Source: Actinomycetes bacterium (lineage in GTDB: Bacteria; Actinomycetota; Actinomycetes; Propionibacteriales; Nocardioidaceae). Taken from it: a stretch of 64,000 nucleotides of DNA. The position numbers and the translations under genes are program-made. A model generated the notes under the pieces. That model saw only the letters and a program-made list of their open reading frames with translations. It ran no database searches and was not told the origin of the DNA. Each line of letters opens with the position of its first letter. Within the stretch, counting starts at the first letter, position 1. The stretch spans positions 3,003-67,002 of the forward strand of contig JAEWXC010000062.1 of NCBI GenBank assembly GCA_023396115.1, written 5' to 3'. This document shows positions 17,133 to 27,200 of this stretch, piece by piece.

Positions 17133-18155
17133 ATGAAGAAGATCGGGTTCCTGAACTTCGGTCACTGGACCGACCACCCCTCCTCCGCGGTGCGGACCGC
17201 CTCGGACGCGCTGCTGCAGTCGATCGACCTGGCCGTGGCTGCCGAGGAGGTGGGTGCCGACGGCGCCTACTTCCGGGTGCACCACTTCGCCCAGCAGCTG
17301 GGGTCGCCGTTCCCGCTGCTGTCCGCGATCGGGGCGAAGACCTCGCGGATCGAGATCGGCACCGGCGTGATCGACATGCGCTACGAGAACCCGATGTACA
17401 TGGCCGAGGACGCCGGTGCGGCCGACCTGATCGCCGGCGGTCGGCTGCAGCTCGGGGTGAGCCGGGGATCACCGGAGCAGGTGATCGACGGGTGGCGGTA
17501 CTTCGGCTACGGCCCGGCCGAGGGGGAGGACCACGCCGACATGGCGCGGCGCCACACCGACGTGTTCCTGCAGGTGCTCGAGGGCGACGGCTTCGCCCAG
17601 CCCAACCCGCGCCCGATGTTCCCCAACCCGCCCGGCCTGCTGCGGATCGAGCCGCACTCGCCCGGCCTGCGGGAGCGGATCTGGTGGGGAGCCGCCTCCG
17701 ACGACACGGCCGTGTGGACCGCGCAGAAGGGGCTCAACCTGATGAGCTCCACGCTGGTCAAGGACGAGACCGGGGAGCCGTTCCACGTCCAGCAGCGCAA
17801 GCAGATCGAGAAGTACCTGCAGGCCTGGACCGAGGCCGGGCACGAGCGGACGCCGCGGATCTCGGTGAGCCGTTCGATCATGCCGATCACCACCGACGAG
17901 GACCGGATGTACTTCGGTCGCGACAACGACTCCACCGAGCAGATCGGCCAGATCGAGCAGAACCTGCGCGCGATCTTCGGACGCAGCTACGCCGCCGAGC
18001 CCGACCAGCTCGTCGAGCAGCTGGCCGGGGACGAGGCGGTCCAGCTGGCCGACACGGTCCTGCTCACCGTCCCCAACCAGCTGGGTGTCGCCTACAACAC
18101 CCGCCTCCTGGAGACGGTCGTGCGCGACGTCGCGCCCGGCCTGGGCTGGCGCTGA
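17133..18155 (+). CDS. LLM-class flavin-dependent oxidoreductase
   Basis: A 340-residue luciferase-like monooxygenase fold protein (KKIGFLNFGHW at the start, then EEVGADGAYFRVHHF, RIEIGTGVIDMRYENPMYMAEDAGAADLIAGGRLQLGVSRGSPEQVIDGW). It should use reduced FMN or F420 to oxidise an unknown small substrate. ATG 17133 is preferred over a TTG 18 bases upstream because MKKIGFL is the usual family opening. A strong hairpin follows the gene. Confidence 0.9.
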   Translation: MKKIGFLNFGHWTDHPSSAVRTASDALLQSIDLAVAAEEVGADGAYFRVHHFAQQLGSPFPLLSAIGAKTSRIEIGTGVIDMRYENPMYMAEDAGAADLIAGGRLQLGVSRGSPEQVIDGWRYFGYGPAEGEDHADMARRHTDVFLQVLEGDGFAQPNPRPMFPNPPGLLRIEPHSPGLRERIWWGAASDDTAVWTAQKGLNLMSSTLVKDETGEPFHVQQRKQIEKYLQAWTEAGHERTPRISVSRSIMPITTDEDRMYFGRDNDSTEQIGQIEQNLRAIFGRSYAAEPDQLVEQLAGDEAVQLADTVLLTVPNQLGVAYNTRLLETVVRDVAPGLGWR

Positions 18156-18163
18156 CGCGACAC

Positions 18164-18197
18164 GGGCCCGGCCGCCCACCCCGGGGCGGCCGGGCCC
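18164..18197 (+). terminator. hairpin terminator after the LLM oxidoreductase
   Basis: A perfect 13-bp stem (GGGCCCGGCCGCC at 18164-18176, complement at 18185-18197) with an 8-base loop, beginning 9 bases after the stop. Confidence 0.75.
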
Positions 18198-18246
18198 GGT
18201 AGCGTTCCGGCACCCGGGCGAGGGACGCCCGGGACCGAGGGGGGAC

Positions 18247-19422
18247 ATGCGCCGCGCGACCCGCACCACCACCGTCCTGCTCACCGCGGCCGCGGTGGCC
18301 ACGAGCCTGGTCCTGACCGGCTGCGGGACCGAGACCCCGGTGGGTGGCGCCGCGGACGACGAACCGATCACCCCGCGTGCCGTCGCCGCCGTGGCGCTGG
18401 ACCACCTGCCCGGTGACACCACCCACCGGGGCGCGTCCTACGTCGACGCTGCCAGCCCCCGGGGGAGCGTCGGCGCGGAACTGCGCTACGGCGGCGGCGA
18501 GGGCGACGACGGGGACCTGGTCGAGGTCCTGGTCGTGCCGCTGGAGTCCGTGCCCGAGGACACCGGGTGCGGCAACGCGGACCACTGCGTCACCGACGAC
18601 GGCGTGCAGGTGAGCTGGGAGCAGGAAGTGCCCGAGGAGGACCCCGGGCTGGTCCACCTCAGCACCCGCCGCGACGGCGCCCGGGTCTCGGTGATGTACG
18701 CGGGGCCGGCCATCACCGGCGACCCGCGTGAGCAGGAGCTGCCGATCAGCTTCGCCGACCTGATGGACGTGGTGCGCGACCCGCGGCTGGCGCTGCGGGC
18801 CACCGACGAGACGCTCCGTGCAGGGGAGGAGCTCGACGACTGGGCCGGCGGTGAACCCGACCCGGCCACGCTCGATCTGGTCACCCAGAGCCCGAGGTCG
18901 CTGGCCGTGGGCTGGTTCTCCCGCTACGGCCAGGACTGGGCGTGGATCGGGGAGTCCCCGCTCACCCAGCGGTTCGGACCCGGGGCCGTCGGTGGACGGA
19001 TCCGGATCGGTGCCGACTCCGAGCCGGTCGGCCCCGCCGTGCTCGACGTGCTCGCCGCCCCCGACCGCCCCGCCTGGGTCGACGAGTGCCCCACCGGGTG
19101 GACCTGCCTGGACCGCGGCGGGATCCGGGTGCTCTACCTGCCCGCCCAGGGCGATGAACCCGGTGAGGCGTGGCTGGTCGGCTCCCGCACCGGCAACGCC
19201 TTGCGGGTCTCCGAGGACACCGCCGGACCCGGCGGCCCGGACACGGTCGCGATCCGGGTGCACGGGCCCCGGATCCCCGTCCACCGCGCCGGGGCGCTCC
19301 AGGTCGCCGGATTCCACCTGTGGCGCACCGACGTCGAGAGCGCCCGCGACGGCCTCGCCCTCGTGACCGACCGGGCCGGCAAGGAGTCCGCGGAGGCCCA
19401 GTCCGGCACCCTGCGCCCCTGA
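18247..19422 (+). CDS. hypothetical secreted lipoprotein
   Basis: A 391-residue protein with a signal peptide and lipobox LTGC (Cys near residue 25) followed by an acidic mature domain. Repeated features are acidic and aromatic patches and cysteine pairs CGNADHC and CPTGWTC. No family is recognised. ATG 18247 follows GAGGGGGA at good spacing. It stands alone after a terminator, with a TAGCGT -10-like hexamer near 18201. The gene ends in a tandem repeat anchored at its stop codon. Confidence 0.7.
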   Translation: MRRATRTTTVLLTAAAVATSLVLTGCGTETPVGGAADDEPITPRAVAAVALDHLPGDTTHRGASYVDAASPRGSVGAELRYGGGEGDDGDLVEVLVVPLESVPEDTGCGNADHCVTDDGVQVSWEQEVPEEDPGLVHLSTRRDGARVSVMYAGPAITGDPREQELPISFADLMDVVRDPRLALRATDETLRAGEELDDWAGGEPDPATLDLVTQSPRSLAVGWFSRYGQDWAWIGESPLTQRFGPGAVGGRIRIGADSEPVGPAVLDVLAAPDRPAWVDECPTGWTCLDRGGIRVLYLPAQGDEPGEAWLVGSRTGNALRVSEDTAGPGGPDTVAIRVHGPRIPVHRAGALQVAGFHLWRTDVESARDGLALVTDRAGKESAEAQSGTLRP

Positions 19423-19462
19423 GCCGAGCCTGAACCGAGCCCGAGCCGAGCCGGGTCGAGCC
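19420..19462 (+). repeat. four copies of an 11-base tandem repeat beginning at the lipoprotein stop codon
   Basis: Units TGAGCCGAGCC, TGAACCGAGCC and CGAGCCGAGCC, then the shorter GGGTCGAGCC. The first TGA is the stop codon of the lipoprotein gene. It fills most of the gap before the next gene. Confidence 0.85.
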
Positions 19463-19476
19463 CGAGGCGCCGGCGC

Positions 19477-19935
19477 ATGGCGACCTTCTCCCTGACCCGC
19501 AGCACCCACGTCGACGCCGACCCCACCCGGGTGCACGGCCTGGTCGACGACTTCCACCACTGGGTGGCGTGGTCACCCTGGGAGGGCCTCGACCCCGACC
19601 TGCGCCGCACCTACACCGGGCCGGACACCGGCGTCGGCGCCCACTACGCGTGGGCGGGCAACAGCAAGGCCGGCGAGGGGACGATGGAGATCGTCGAGTC
19701 CACGCCGGAGCGGATCGTGGTCGACCTGACCTTCGTCAAGCCGTTCGCGGCCCGCAACGTCTCCCGGTTCGACCTGACCCCGCAGGATGGCGGCACCGAG
19801 GTCGTCTGGACCATGACCGGCACCCGCAACCCGCTGATGCAGCTGCTCGGCAAGCTCCTCTTCGACCACAAGATCGCGGCCGACTTCGACCGGGGTCCGG
19901 CGGCCCTCAAGGCTGCCGCGGAGCAGCCCGCCTGA
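19477..19935 (+). CDS. SRPBCC-family (polyketide cyclase-like) protein
   Basis: A 152-residue START/SRPBCC-fold protein: VDADPTRVHGLVDDFHHWVAWSPWEGLDP, GVGAHYAWAGNSKAGEGTMEIVESTPERIVVDLTF and EVVWTMTGTRNPLMQLLGKLLF. These proteins form a hydrophobic cavity that binds lipid-like or aromatic ligands; the ligand is unknown. It ends seven bases before the convergent gene. Confidence 0.85.
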   Translation: MATFSLTRSTHVDADPTRVHGLVDDFHHWVAWSPWEGLDPDLRRTYTGPDTGVGAHYAWAGNSKAGEGTMEIVESTPERIVVDLTFVKPFAARNVSRFDLTPQDGGTEVVWTMTGTRNPLMQLLGKLLFDHKIAADFDRGPAALKAAAEQPA

Positions 19936-19941
19936 CGCGGC

Positions 19942-20562
19942 TCACGCGGACGGGACCGCGACACACGGCGCGACCGGCCCCGCGGCGACACCGAAGTCGA
20001 CGCTGGCCTGGAACCCCTCCACGATCTCGGTGCCGTCTGGGAGGGTCTCGCCGGGCAGCTCGGTGACCGAGGCGGAGAGCACGAAGGTCTCGCCCGCGCC
20101 CACCGCGCCCGCCGGCAGGGTGACCTCGAAGGACTCGCTGCCCACCACCAGCCCGGCGCCGCTGGGGGTGTCGTCGGTGAACCTCCCGCCGCGGCAGGCC
20201 AGACCGGGTGCCAGGTAGGTGACCTCCGCGTTGACCCCGTGCTCGGCCAGGGCCTTCTCCAGCGCACTTGCCCCCTCGAGCCGGTTGACCTTGACCGTGA
20301 TCTCACCGGTCCGCCCGTCCACGTCCACCGACCAGGCCGGGGTGGCGGTGAGCATGGTGATGCCCAGCGCGCCGGCAGTGACCGTGGCCAGGCCGCCCAG
20401 GCCGGCTGCCCAGGCTCGGCGGGGACGACGTGCCCGCGCGGGTGCGGCCGCCTGCGCGGCGACGGCGTTCTCGGCGACCACCTGGCGCAGCTCTCCCAGG
20501 AGCGCGGTCTCGAAGGTGTCCAGCTCGGGGTCGGGGCGGTGGGTGGGGGTGTGCGTGGTCAT
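19942..20562 (-). CDS. single-pass membrane protein paired with an ECF sigma factor (possible anti-sigma)
   Basis: A 206-residue protein. The cytoplasmic part (about residues 1-45) contains DTFETALLGELRQVV, then a basic stretch, one membrane helix (about 50-72) and an outer beta-type domain (VDVDGRTGEITVKVNRLEGASALEKALAEHGVNAEVTYLAP). This layout and its one-base overlap with the upstream sigma gene suggest an anti-sigma factor or sensor, though no zinc-binding HxxxCxxC motif is present. ATG 20562 follows AGGAGG. A possible GTG lies one codon upstream. Confidence 0.7.
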   Translation of the reverse strand: MTTHTPTHRPDPELDTFETALLGELRQVVAENAVAAQAAAPARARRPRRAWAAGLGGLATVTAGALGITMLTATPAWSVDVDGRTGEITVKVNRLEGASALEKALAEHGVNAEVTYLAPGLACRGGRFTDDTPSGAGLVVGSESFEVTLPAGAVGAGETFVLSASVTELPGETLPDGTEIVEGFQASVDFGVAAGPVAPCVAVPSA

Positions 20563-21143
20563 CACAGGGCCTCCTGTCGTGCGGTGCCGGGTGCTGCGGT
20601 GTGGGGCGCGGGGTGCTGGGCCAGCGCGCGGCGGGCCCGGTGGTAGCGGGCGCGGGCTGCGCCGGGACGGATCCCGAGCACGGCCGCGGCATCGGTGAGC
20701 TGGAGCCCCTCGACGGCGACCAGTTCGACCAGGTCGCGCTGGGCGCGGGGGAGTGCGGCGATCCGGCGCAGCAGCACCCGGGCATCGGTCTCGGCGTCGA
20801 TCCGGGCAGCGATCCGCTGCTCGGAGTCCGCGTCCAGCAGCTCCTTGGTGTCGATCCGGCGCAGTGCGGCCTGCTCCCGGGACCGACGTCGGTGGTGGTC
20901 GGCCAGCACGTGCCGGGCGATCCCGATCAGCCACCCGCCGGGGGATCCGCGTTCGGGGGTGTACCGGGACGCGGAGGTGATGGCGGCCAGGAAGACCTCG
21001 GCGGTCAGGTCGGCGACGACCGCCGGTTCGTCGACCCGGCGGGCCAGGAAGCGCCGGACCGCGGGCAGGTGCTCGCGGTAGAGCGCCTCGAAGGCGGCCG
21101 GGTCGACCGCAGCCCGGGCGGTCGTCGTGTCGTCTGCTCTCAT
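20562..21143 (-). CDS. RNA polymerase sigma factor, ECF (sigma-70 family)
   Basis: A 193-residue protein with sigma region 2 (FEALYREHLPAVRRFLARRVDEPAVVADLTAEVFLAAITSASRY, then PGGWLIGIARHVLADHHRRR) and region 4 (LPRAQRDLVELVAVEGLQLTDAAAVLGIRPGAARARYHRARRAL). ATG 21143 is chosen behind AAGGA. It overlaps the membrane partner gene by one base, so the two form a sigma/regulator module. Its target promoters cannot be told from this window. Confidence 0.9.
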   Translation of the reverse strand: MRADDTTTARAAVDPAAFEALYREHLPAVRRFLARRVDEPAVVADLTAEVFLAAITSASRYTPERGSPGGWLIGIARHVLADHHRRRSREQAALRRIDTKELLDADSEQRIAARIDAETDARVLLRRIAALPRAQRDLVELVAVEGLQLTDAAAVLGIRPGAARARYHRARRALAQHPAPHTAAPGTARQEAL

Positions 21144-21252
21144 GCCCTGTCCTTCGTCCCGGCCACCGCCAGCGTTACGCACCTGCTTCCCGGGCACTGT
21201 GACGTGCGACCCGAGGACCGGACTCCCCGCCCCGCACACCGGGGTCGAGGAC

Positions 21253-21258
21253 TAGCCT
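21253..21258 (+). promoter_or_regulatory. -10 hexamer of ilvD, likely leaderless transcript
   Basis: TAGCCT ends seven bases before the ilvD ATG, so transcription should begin at or next to the start codon. No ribosome site is present. Confidence 0.6.
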
Positions 21259-21265
21259 TGCCGCC

Positions 21266-22948
21266 ATGAGCGACACCCCCGACATCAAGCCCCGTTCCCG
21301 CGACGTCACCGACGGTATCGAGAAGGCCGCGGCCCGCGGCATGCTCCGCGCGGTGGGCATGGATGACGACGACTTCGCCAAGCCGCAGGTGGGTGTGGCC
21401 TCGTCGTGGAACGAGATCACCCCCTGCAACCTGTCCCTGGACCGGCTGGCCAAGGCCGTCAAGAACGGCGTGCACGCCGCCGGCGGCTACCCGCTGGAGT
21501 TCGGCACCATCTCCGTCTCCGACGGCATCTCGATGGGCCACGACGGCATGCACTACTCGCTGGTGTCGCGCGAGGTCATCGCCGACTCGGTCGAGGTCGT
21601 GATGAGCGCCGAGCGCCTGGACGGGTCGGTGCTGCTGGCCGGCTGCGACAAGTCGCTGCCCGGCATGCTGATGGCCGCCGCGCGCCTGGACCTCTCCAGC
21701 GTCTTCCTCTACGCCGGCTCCACGATGCCCGGCTCGGTGGACGGCAAGGACGTCACCATCATCGACGCCTTCGAGGCGGTCGGGGCGTGCCTGGCCGGCA
21801 AGATCACCGAGGACGAGGTCAAGCGCGTCGAGAAGGCGATCTGCCCCGGCGAGGGCGCCTGCGGCGGCATGTACACCGCCAACACGATGGCCTCGATCGG
21901 TGAGGCGCTCGGCATGAGCCTGCCCGGCTCGGCCGCCCCGCCGGCGGTCGACCGTCGCCGCGACGGGTTCGCGCACCGCTCCGGCGAGGCCGTGGTGAAC
22001 CTGCTCAAGCACGGCATCACCGCCCGCGACATCATGACCCGCGAGGCGTTCGAGAACGCGATCGCGATCACCATGGCCCTCGGTGGCTCCACCAACGCGG
22101 TGCTGCACCTGCTGGCCATCGCCCGCGAGGCCGACGTCGACCTCGAGCTGGCCGACTTCAACCGGATCGGTGACCGCACCCCGCACCTGGCCGACATGAA
22201 GCCGTTCGGCAAGTACGTGATGACCGACGTCGACAAGATCGGCGGCATCCCGGTGGTGATGAAGGCGCTGCTCGACGCCGGCCTGATGAACGGCGACGTC
22301 ATGACCGTCACCGGCAAGACCCTGACCGAGAACATCGAGGCGCTGAACCCGAAGGGTGTCGACGGCAAGGTGATCTTCCCGGTCGACAAGCCGATCCACG
22401 CTGACGGCGGCCTCACCATCCTGCACGGCTCGCTGGCCCCCGAGGGCGCGGTCATCAAGTCCGCCGGCTTCGACGCCGAGGTCGTCACCGCCACCGCCCG
22501 GGTCTTCGACCGCGAGCGGGCCGCGCTGGACGCGCTGGCCGAGGGCCGGATCACCAAGGGCGACGCGGTGATCATCCGCTACGAGGGCCCCAAGGGTGGT
22601 CCGGGCATGCGCGAGATGCTCGCCATCACCGGCGCGATCAAGGGCGCCGGGCTGGGCAAGGACATCCTGCTCATCACCGACGGCCGGTTCTCCGGCGGCA
22701 CCACCGGCCCCTGCATCGGTCACGTGGCCCCGGAGGCCTCGCACGGTGGGCCGATCGCGTTCGTCCGGGACGGCGACCAGATCACCCTGGACATCCCGAA
22801 CCGCTCCCTGGAGCTGCACGTCGACGCCGACGAGCTGGCCAGGCGCCAGGAGGGCTGGGAGCCCGAGCCGCCGAAGTTCACCCACGGGGTGCTCGGCAAG
22901 TACTCCAAGCTGGTGCAGTCGGCCAGCCAGGGCGCCGTCCTCTTCTGA
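21266..22948 (+). CDS. ilvD: dihydroxy-acid dehydratase
   Basis: A 560-residue full-length IlvD. It dehydrates 2,3-dihydroxy-isovalerate and 2,3-dihydroxy-3-methylvalerate to the keto acids of valine and isoleucine, in the cytoplasm. Iron-sulfur cysteines are seen in ITPCNLSL (near 53), LAGCDKSLPGM (near 125) and GACGGMYTANTM (near 198). Also present are SDGISMGHDGMHYSLVSREVIADS and the C-terminal GRFSGGTTGPCIGHVAPEA. It stands alone between a leaderless promoter and a strong terminator, apart from ilvBNC 14 kb away. Confidence 0.97.
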   Translation: MSDTPDIKPRSRDVTDGIEKAAARGMLRAVGMDDDDFAKPQVGVASSWNEITPCNLSLDRLAKAVKNGVHAAGGYPLEFGTISVSDGISMGHDGMHYSLVSREVIADSVEVVMSAERLDGSVLLAGCDKSLPGMLMAAARLDLSSVFLYAGSTMPGSVDGKDVTIIDAFEAVGACLAGKITEDEVKRVEKAICPGEGACGGMYTANTMASIGEALGMSLPGSAAPPAVDRRRDGFAHRSGEAVVNLLKHGITARDIMTREAFENAIAITMALGGSTNAVLHLLAIAREADVDLELADFNRIGDRTPHLADMKPFGKYVMTDVDKIGGIPVVMKALLDAGLMNGDVMTVTGKTLTENIEALNPKGVDGKVIFPVDKPIHADGGLTILHGSLAPEGAVIKSAGFDAEVVTATARVFDRERAALDALAEGRITKGDAVIIRYEGPKGGPGMREMLAITGAIKGAGLGKDILLITDGRFSGGTTGPCIGHVAPEASHGGPIAFVRDGDQITLDIPNRSLELHVDADELARRQEGWEPEPPKFTHGVLGKYSKLVQSASQGAVLF

Positions 22949-22960
22949 GCCGCTCCTGAC

Positions 22961-22995
22961 CCGCGGGCCCCGTCCACCCCGGACGGGGCCCGCGG
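22961..22995 (+). terminator. ilvD terminator hairpin
   Basis: A perfect 15-bp stem (CCGCGGGCCCCGTCC at 22961-22975, complement at 22981-22995) around the loop ACCCC, 13 bases after the stop. Confidence 0.8.
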
Positions 22996-23025
22996 GCGTT
23001 CCCGGGCACGGACGCGGCCGATCAC

Positions 23026-23031
23026 TACGCT
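23026..23031 (+). promoter_or_regulatory. -10 hexamer of the amidohydrolase gene, likely leaderless
   Basis: TACGCT ends six bases before the ATG at 23038. Confidence 0.5.
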
Positions 23032-23037
23032 CGGGGC

Positions 23038-23772
23038 ATGCGCGTGATCGACCACCACGTCCACCTCCAGCTCGTCGACGCCGGCGCGCTCGCCGGCGGG
23101 GGGCTGGCCGGGGTGGTCGACCTCGGCTCCGGGCCGGACGTGCCCACCGACCTGCCCGGCCTGCAGGTGGACCTGGCCGGCTGCTTCCTCACCGCGCCGG
23201 GCGGCTACCCCACCGACCGGTCCTGGGCACCGGCGGGCTCCTGCCGGGAAGTCAGCGACGTCGAGGACGCGGCCGTGGCGGTGGCCGAGCAGGTGGCGCG
23301 TGGTGCACGCGTGATCAAGGCGACCCTGCACCGCGACGCCGGACCGGTGTTCGCACCGCCGGTGCTGCGGGCCGTGGTCGAGGCAGCGGGGGAGGTCCCG
23401 GTGGTGGCCCACGCCGAGGGGGCCGGCACCGTCGAGCTCGCCCTCGACGCCGGGTGCTCGGCCCTGGCGCACACCCCGTGGACCCACCGGCTCGACGACG
23501 ACCTCGTCCGGCGCGCCGCGGCGAGCCAGGCGTGGATCTCGACCCTGGCCATCCACGAGGCCACACCTGCCCTGGACACGGCCCTGGACAACCTGACCCG
23601 CTTCCACGCCGCGGGCGGCCGGGTGCTGTACGGCACCGACCTGGGCAACGGCGACCTGCCGCTGGGCGTCAACGCCGCCGAGCTCGCGCTGCTGCGTCGC
23701 GCCCGTCTCGACGAGGCCGCCGTCCGGGCCGCCTGTGCGGACCCCTGGCCCCGGCTCAGGCCGGGTGGGTGA
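23038..23772 (+). CDS. small amidohydrolase-superfamily protein
   Basis: A 244-residue metal-dependent hydrolase. Metal ligands can be followed: HHVH at residues 5-8, a Lys in IKATLH (possible carbamylated Lys), His in VVAHAEG and LAHTPW, and Asp in LYGTDLGNG. The superfamily includes amidases and phosphotriesterase-like enzymes; the substrate is unknown. It is shorter than most members. It has its own promoter and overlaps the convergent gene by 17 bases. Confidence 0.8.
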   Translation: MRVIDHHVHLQLVDAGALAGGGLAGVVDLGSGPDVPTDLPGLQVDLAGCFLTAPGGYPTDRSWAPAGSCREVSDVEDAAVAVAEQVARGARVIKATLHRDAGPVFAPPVLRAVVEAAGEVPVVAHAEGAGTVELALDAGCSALAHTPWTHRLDDDLVRRAAASQAWISTLAIHEATPALDTALDNLTRFHAAGGRVLYGTDLGNGDLPLGVNAAELALLRRARLDEAAVRAACADPWPRLRPGG

Positions 23773-24085
23773 AGGTGACCGGCTTCCCGGTGGCCCGGGC
23801 GTGGGCGATCTCCCGCGCCGTCGACTCCCCGACGTAGCCACCGGGGTTCACCACCAGCACCCGGTCGGCCAGGTCGATCTTGTGCCGGTGCAGCACGTCC
23901 AGCGCGGCCTTCTGCGTGTCGCTGATCCGGTGCTGGGGCTCGGTTCCGTCGACCCGGGCGAAGACGCCCGGTGCCAGGACGATCGCGCCGGCGAAGGTGA
24001 GCTCGCGGTTGGCCTCGGCGAGTTCCGCGGCGAACCGGGTCGAACCGCACAGGCAGACGATCTCGGGGCGCTCGGGAGCGGGCAT
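23756..24085 (-). CDS. nucleoside 2-deoxyribosyltransferase-like small protein
   Basis: A 109-residue protein beginning EIVCLCGSTRFAAELAEANRELTFAGAIVLAPGVF, with KIDLADRVLVVNPGGYVGESTAREIAHARATGKPV. This is the Rossmann-like deoxyribosyltransferase/DUF4406 pattern, where the Gly-Ser-Thr loop and the Glu in GESTAREI bind nucleotide. Members act in nucleotide salvage or are of unknown role. ATG 24085 is chosen from the family start. It overlaps the convergent amidohydrolase gene. Confidence 0.8.
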   Translation of the reverse strand: MPAPERPEIVCLCGSTRFAAELAEANRELTFAGAIVLAPGVFARVDGTEPQHRISDTQKAALDVLHRHKIDLADRVLVVNPGGYVGESTAREIAHARATGKPVTFTHPA

Positions 24086-24231
24086 GCGCGGCAGTCTAGG
24101 CACTGTCGTGACGACGGCCCGGCCACCACCCTCAGGACCGGTTTCCTCAAGGTTTCCCAAAGTCGGCTCCGGGCCGGCCCTCGCGGTGCGACAGTGACCC
24201 GACCACACTTTTCGGGCAGCAGGGGGACGCC

Positions 24232-27200
24232 GTGAGCCGACCGATCCGCACGCACGCGCCTCGGCGGGTTCTCTCCCGCGTCGCCGCGCTGGTCCTGCTG
24301 CTCGGCGTGCTTCCGGCCCTCGCCGCGCCCAGTGGCGCCGAAGCGCCCGGCACCCCGGGGACGCCCCGGGCCGCCACGCCCGCGCTGACCCAGGACCTCT
24401 GCGTCGTGACGAAGGGCAAGCGGCGCGGCACCGCCCGGGTCCCCGCGACCGGTCGCTGCGCGAAGAAGGAGAAGAAGGTGGCCGCCGTCCCGGCCACCCC
24501 GCGCACCCTCTGCCTGGCCCGGGGCGGCCGGGTGTTCCTGGTCGGCAAGGGAGCGATCACCGCCAAGACCTGCCGCAAGGGGAAGGTCGCCGGGGCGAGG
24601 CTCCGCGGTCGCACCACCCGGGTCCCCGCCACTGCCCCGGTCCTGCTTTGCACCCGCAAGAAGTCGACGCGGTGGGTCAAGAAGCTCAGCACCTGCAGGG
24701 ACCGGCGCAGCCAGATCGTGAACCTCGCCCCCACGGGCCTGCGCCTGACCGGTGCCGGCACCCTCGACGGCGCCCCCGCCGGTTCGGCCGTCGGCACCCT
24801 CGCCGCGACCGACCCCAACCGCGGGGACACCCGGAGCTGGAGCCTGGTCGGCGGATCCGGCAGCAGCGACAACGCCGCGGTTCGGGTTCGCGGCCAGGTC
24901 CTGGTGCTGGCCGGCCGACTCGACCGGGCCGACGCCCGACCGCTCGCCGTGCGCGTTCGCGCCACCGACCGGCTCGGTCGCTCCACCACCGCCGCGCTGA
25001 GCGTTCCCGTGACCGTGGTGCCCGCCACCGGGCTCGCCCTGGCCCCCGGCCGGGTCGCCGAGAACGAGGCCGAGGGCACCAGCGTCGGCACCGTCACCGC
25101 GCAACCGGCCGGCGCCCGGATCGACGACCTGCGGCTGGTGGCCGGGACCGGCGACACCGACAACGGGTCGTTCGTCCTGGTCGGCGACAGCCTGGTCCTG
25201 GAGGCCACGGCCGACTTCGAGCAGCAGAACAGCTACGCGGTCCGGGTCGCCGGCACCACCCGGAGCGGCGCCACCCTGGAGCAGGCCCTCACCGTGGACG
25301 TCACCGACGTCAACGAGGCCCCGAACCTGCTCGACCTGGACGCCGGCCCGCTGGACGAGATGGCACCGGCCGGGACCGTGGTGGGCCACCTGAGCGCCGA
25401 GGACCCCGACGCGGGGGAGAGGTTCACCTTCAGCGTCACCACGCCGACCGGGGACCCGGCGTCCGACGCCTTCACCGTGGTCGACGACGAACTGCGCACC
25501 ACCCGGCCGATCCGCTTCGCCGAGACCGACGCCGGGTGGCTCGAGGTGAGGGTCCGGGTCGTCGACCGGGGCGGCCTGGACTACGAGCAGCCGGTGCAGG
25601 TGGAGGTCACCGACCTCGACAACGCGCCCGAGGACATCGCCCTCAGCCCGGCCGCCGTCATGGAGAACCAGCCGTCCGGCACCGTCGTGGGCACCTTGAC
25701 CGCTCACGACGACGACGGCGGCACGCTGACCTGGACGCTCGTGGGCACCGGCAACGACAACGCCTCGTTCCAGCTGGCCGGCGCCGAGCTGCGCACGGCC
25801 ACCAGCCTGACCCGGGGGGAGCGCACGGTCCGGGTCCGGGTCACCGACCCCTCCGGGCTGTGGCTCGAGCGCGACCTGGTGGTCACCGTGACCAAGCTGA
25901 ACCGGGCCCCGGCGGTTCCCGTGCTCGCCGGCAGCGCCGTCGACGAGAACCTGCCCGCCGGCAGCCCCGTCGGCACCATCACCACCACCGACCCTGACGG
26001 TGACGCGCTCACCCTCAGCCTCTCGGGCTCCGGTGCCGCCGACTTCGCCCTCGACGGCAACCGGCTCGTCACCAGTGGTCCGCTGGACCACGAGGCCGGG
26101 GCCACCCGTGACCTCCGGATCACCGCCACCGACCCCGACGGGGCGAGCGCGCACGTCGACGTGCAGATCACGGTCCGTGACGTGAACGAGGCGCCCACCG
26201 ACCTCACCCTGGCCGGCACGCACATCTCCGAGAACCTGGTCGGCTCGGTGGGGGCGCTGACGGTCCTCGACCCCGACGCCGCGCAGAGCCACACGTTCGC
26301 GGTCACCCCGGCCTCCTTCGGGGTGGTCGGTGGTCAGCTGCGCACCATGGCCGGACTCGACCACGAGGCCACCCCCACCGTCACGGTGACCGTGACCGCC
26401 ACCGACCCCGGCGGACTGGCGGTGACGCGCACCTTCACCATCACCGTCGACGACGTCGACGAGGCCCCGGTGGTCGCCCCGCGCACCTGGACGGGGCTGG
26501 TGCCGAACACCCGTGCCGTGCACGGCACCACCACCAGCGGCCCCGCGGTCCGGCTCACCGGGTCCCTGCTGCTGGAGGGCGCCAGCGACCCGGAGGGGCA
26601 GCCGGTCACCGCGATCGCCGAGACCGTGTCCACCACGCGTGGGGGGTCGGTCACGATCACGGCGGACTCCACGTTCGTCTACACCCCGGCCCCGGGACGC
26701 AGCAACGAGACCGACGTCTTCGTGTGGCGGGCCAGCGACGGCACCCGCACCACCCAGGCCCGCGTCGACCTGGTCCTCGACAGCCAGCGGGTCTGGTACG
26801 TCGACCCTGCCGCGCCGACCGACGGCAACGGGACCTCGGCGCAGCCCTTCACCTCGGTCTCGTCACTCTCCTCGGCCAGCGACCCCGATGCGGCCGGAGA
26901 CCTGCTCTACCTGTTCGCCGGCACCCACACGGGCCCGCTGCTGCTGGAGCAGGCGCAGAAGGTCCGCGGCGCCGGGACCGGCCTGACCGTCTCGGGTCAC
27001 GAACTGGTCGCCGCCGGGGGCGCCAGCACGCTGACCGGTACCACCGGGACCGTGCTGACCCTGGCCAACGGCACCGAGGTGTCCGGGATCGCGCTCACCG
27101 GCACCGCCAGCACCGTCGTGCTCAGCGCACCCAGCATCACCACCACCGCCACCGTCGCTGCCGACGTGACCGTGACCGGCTCGTCCAGCTCCGGTCCGAC

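Noticed and set aside
23848..26523. Long open frame of about 890 codons on the minus strand opposite the cadherin-repeat gene
   Set aside because: It is a shadow of high-GC coding: the plus-strand frame has a signal peptide and clear repeats, while this one is low in complexity and matches no family.
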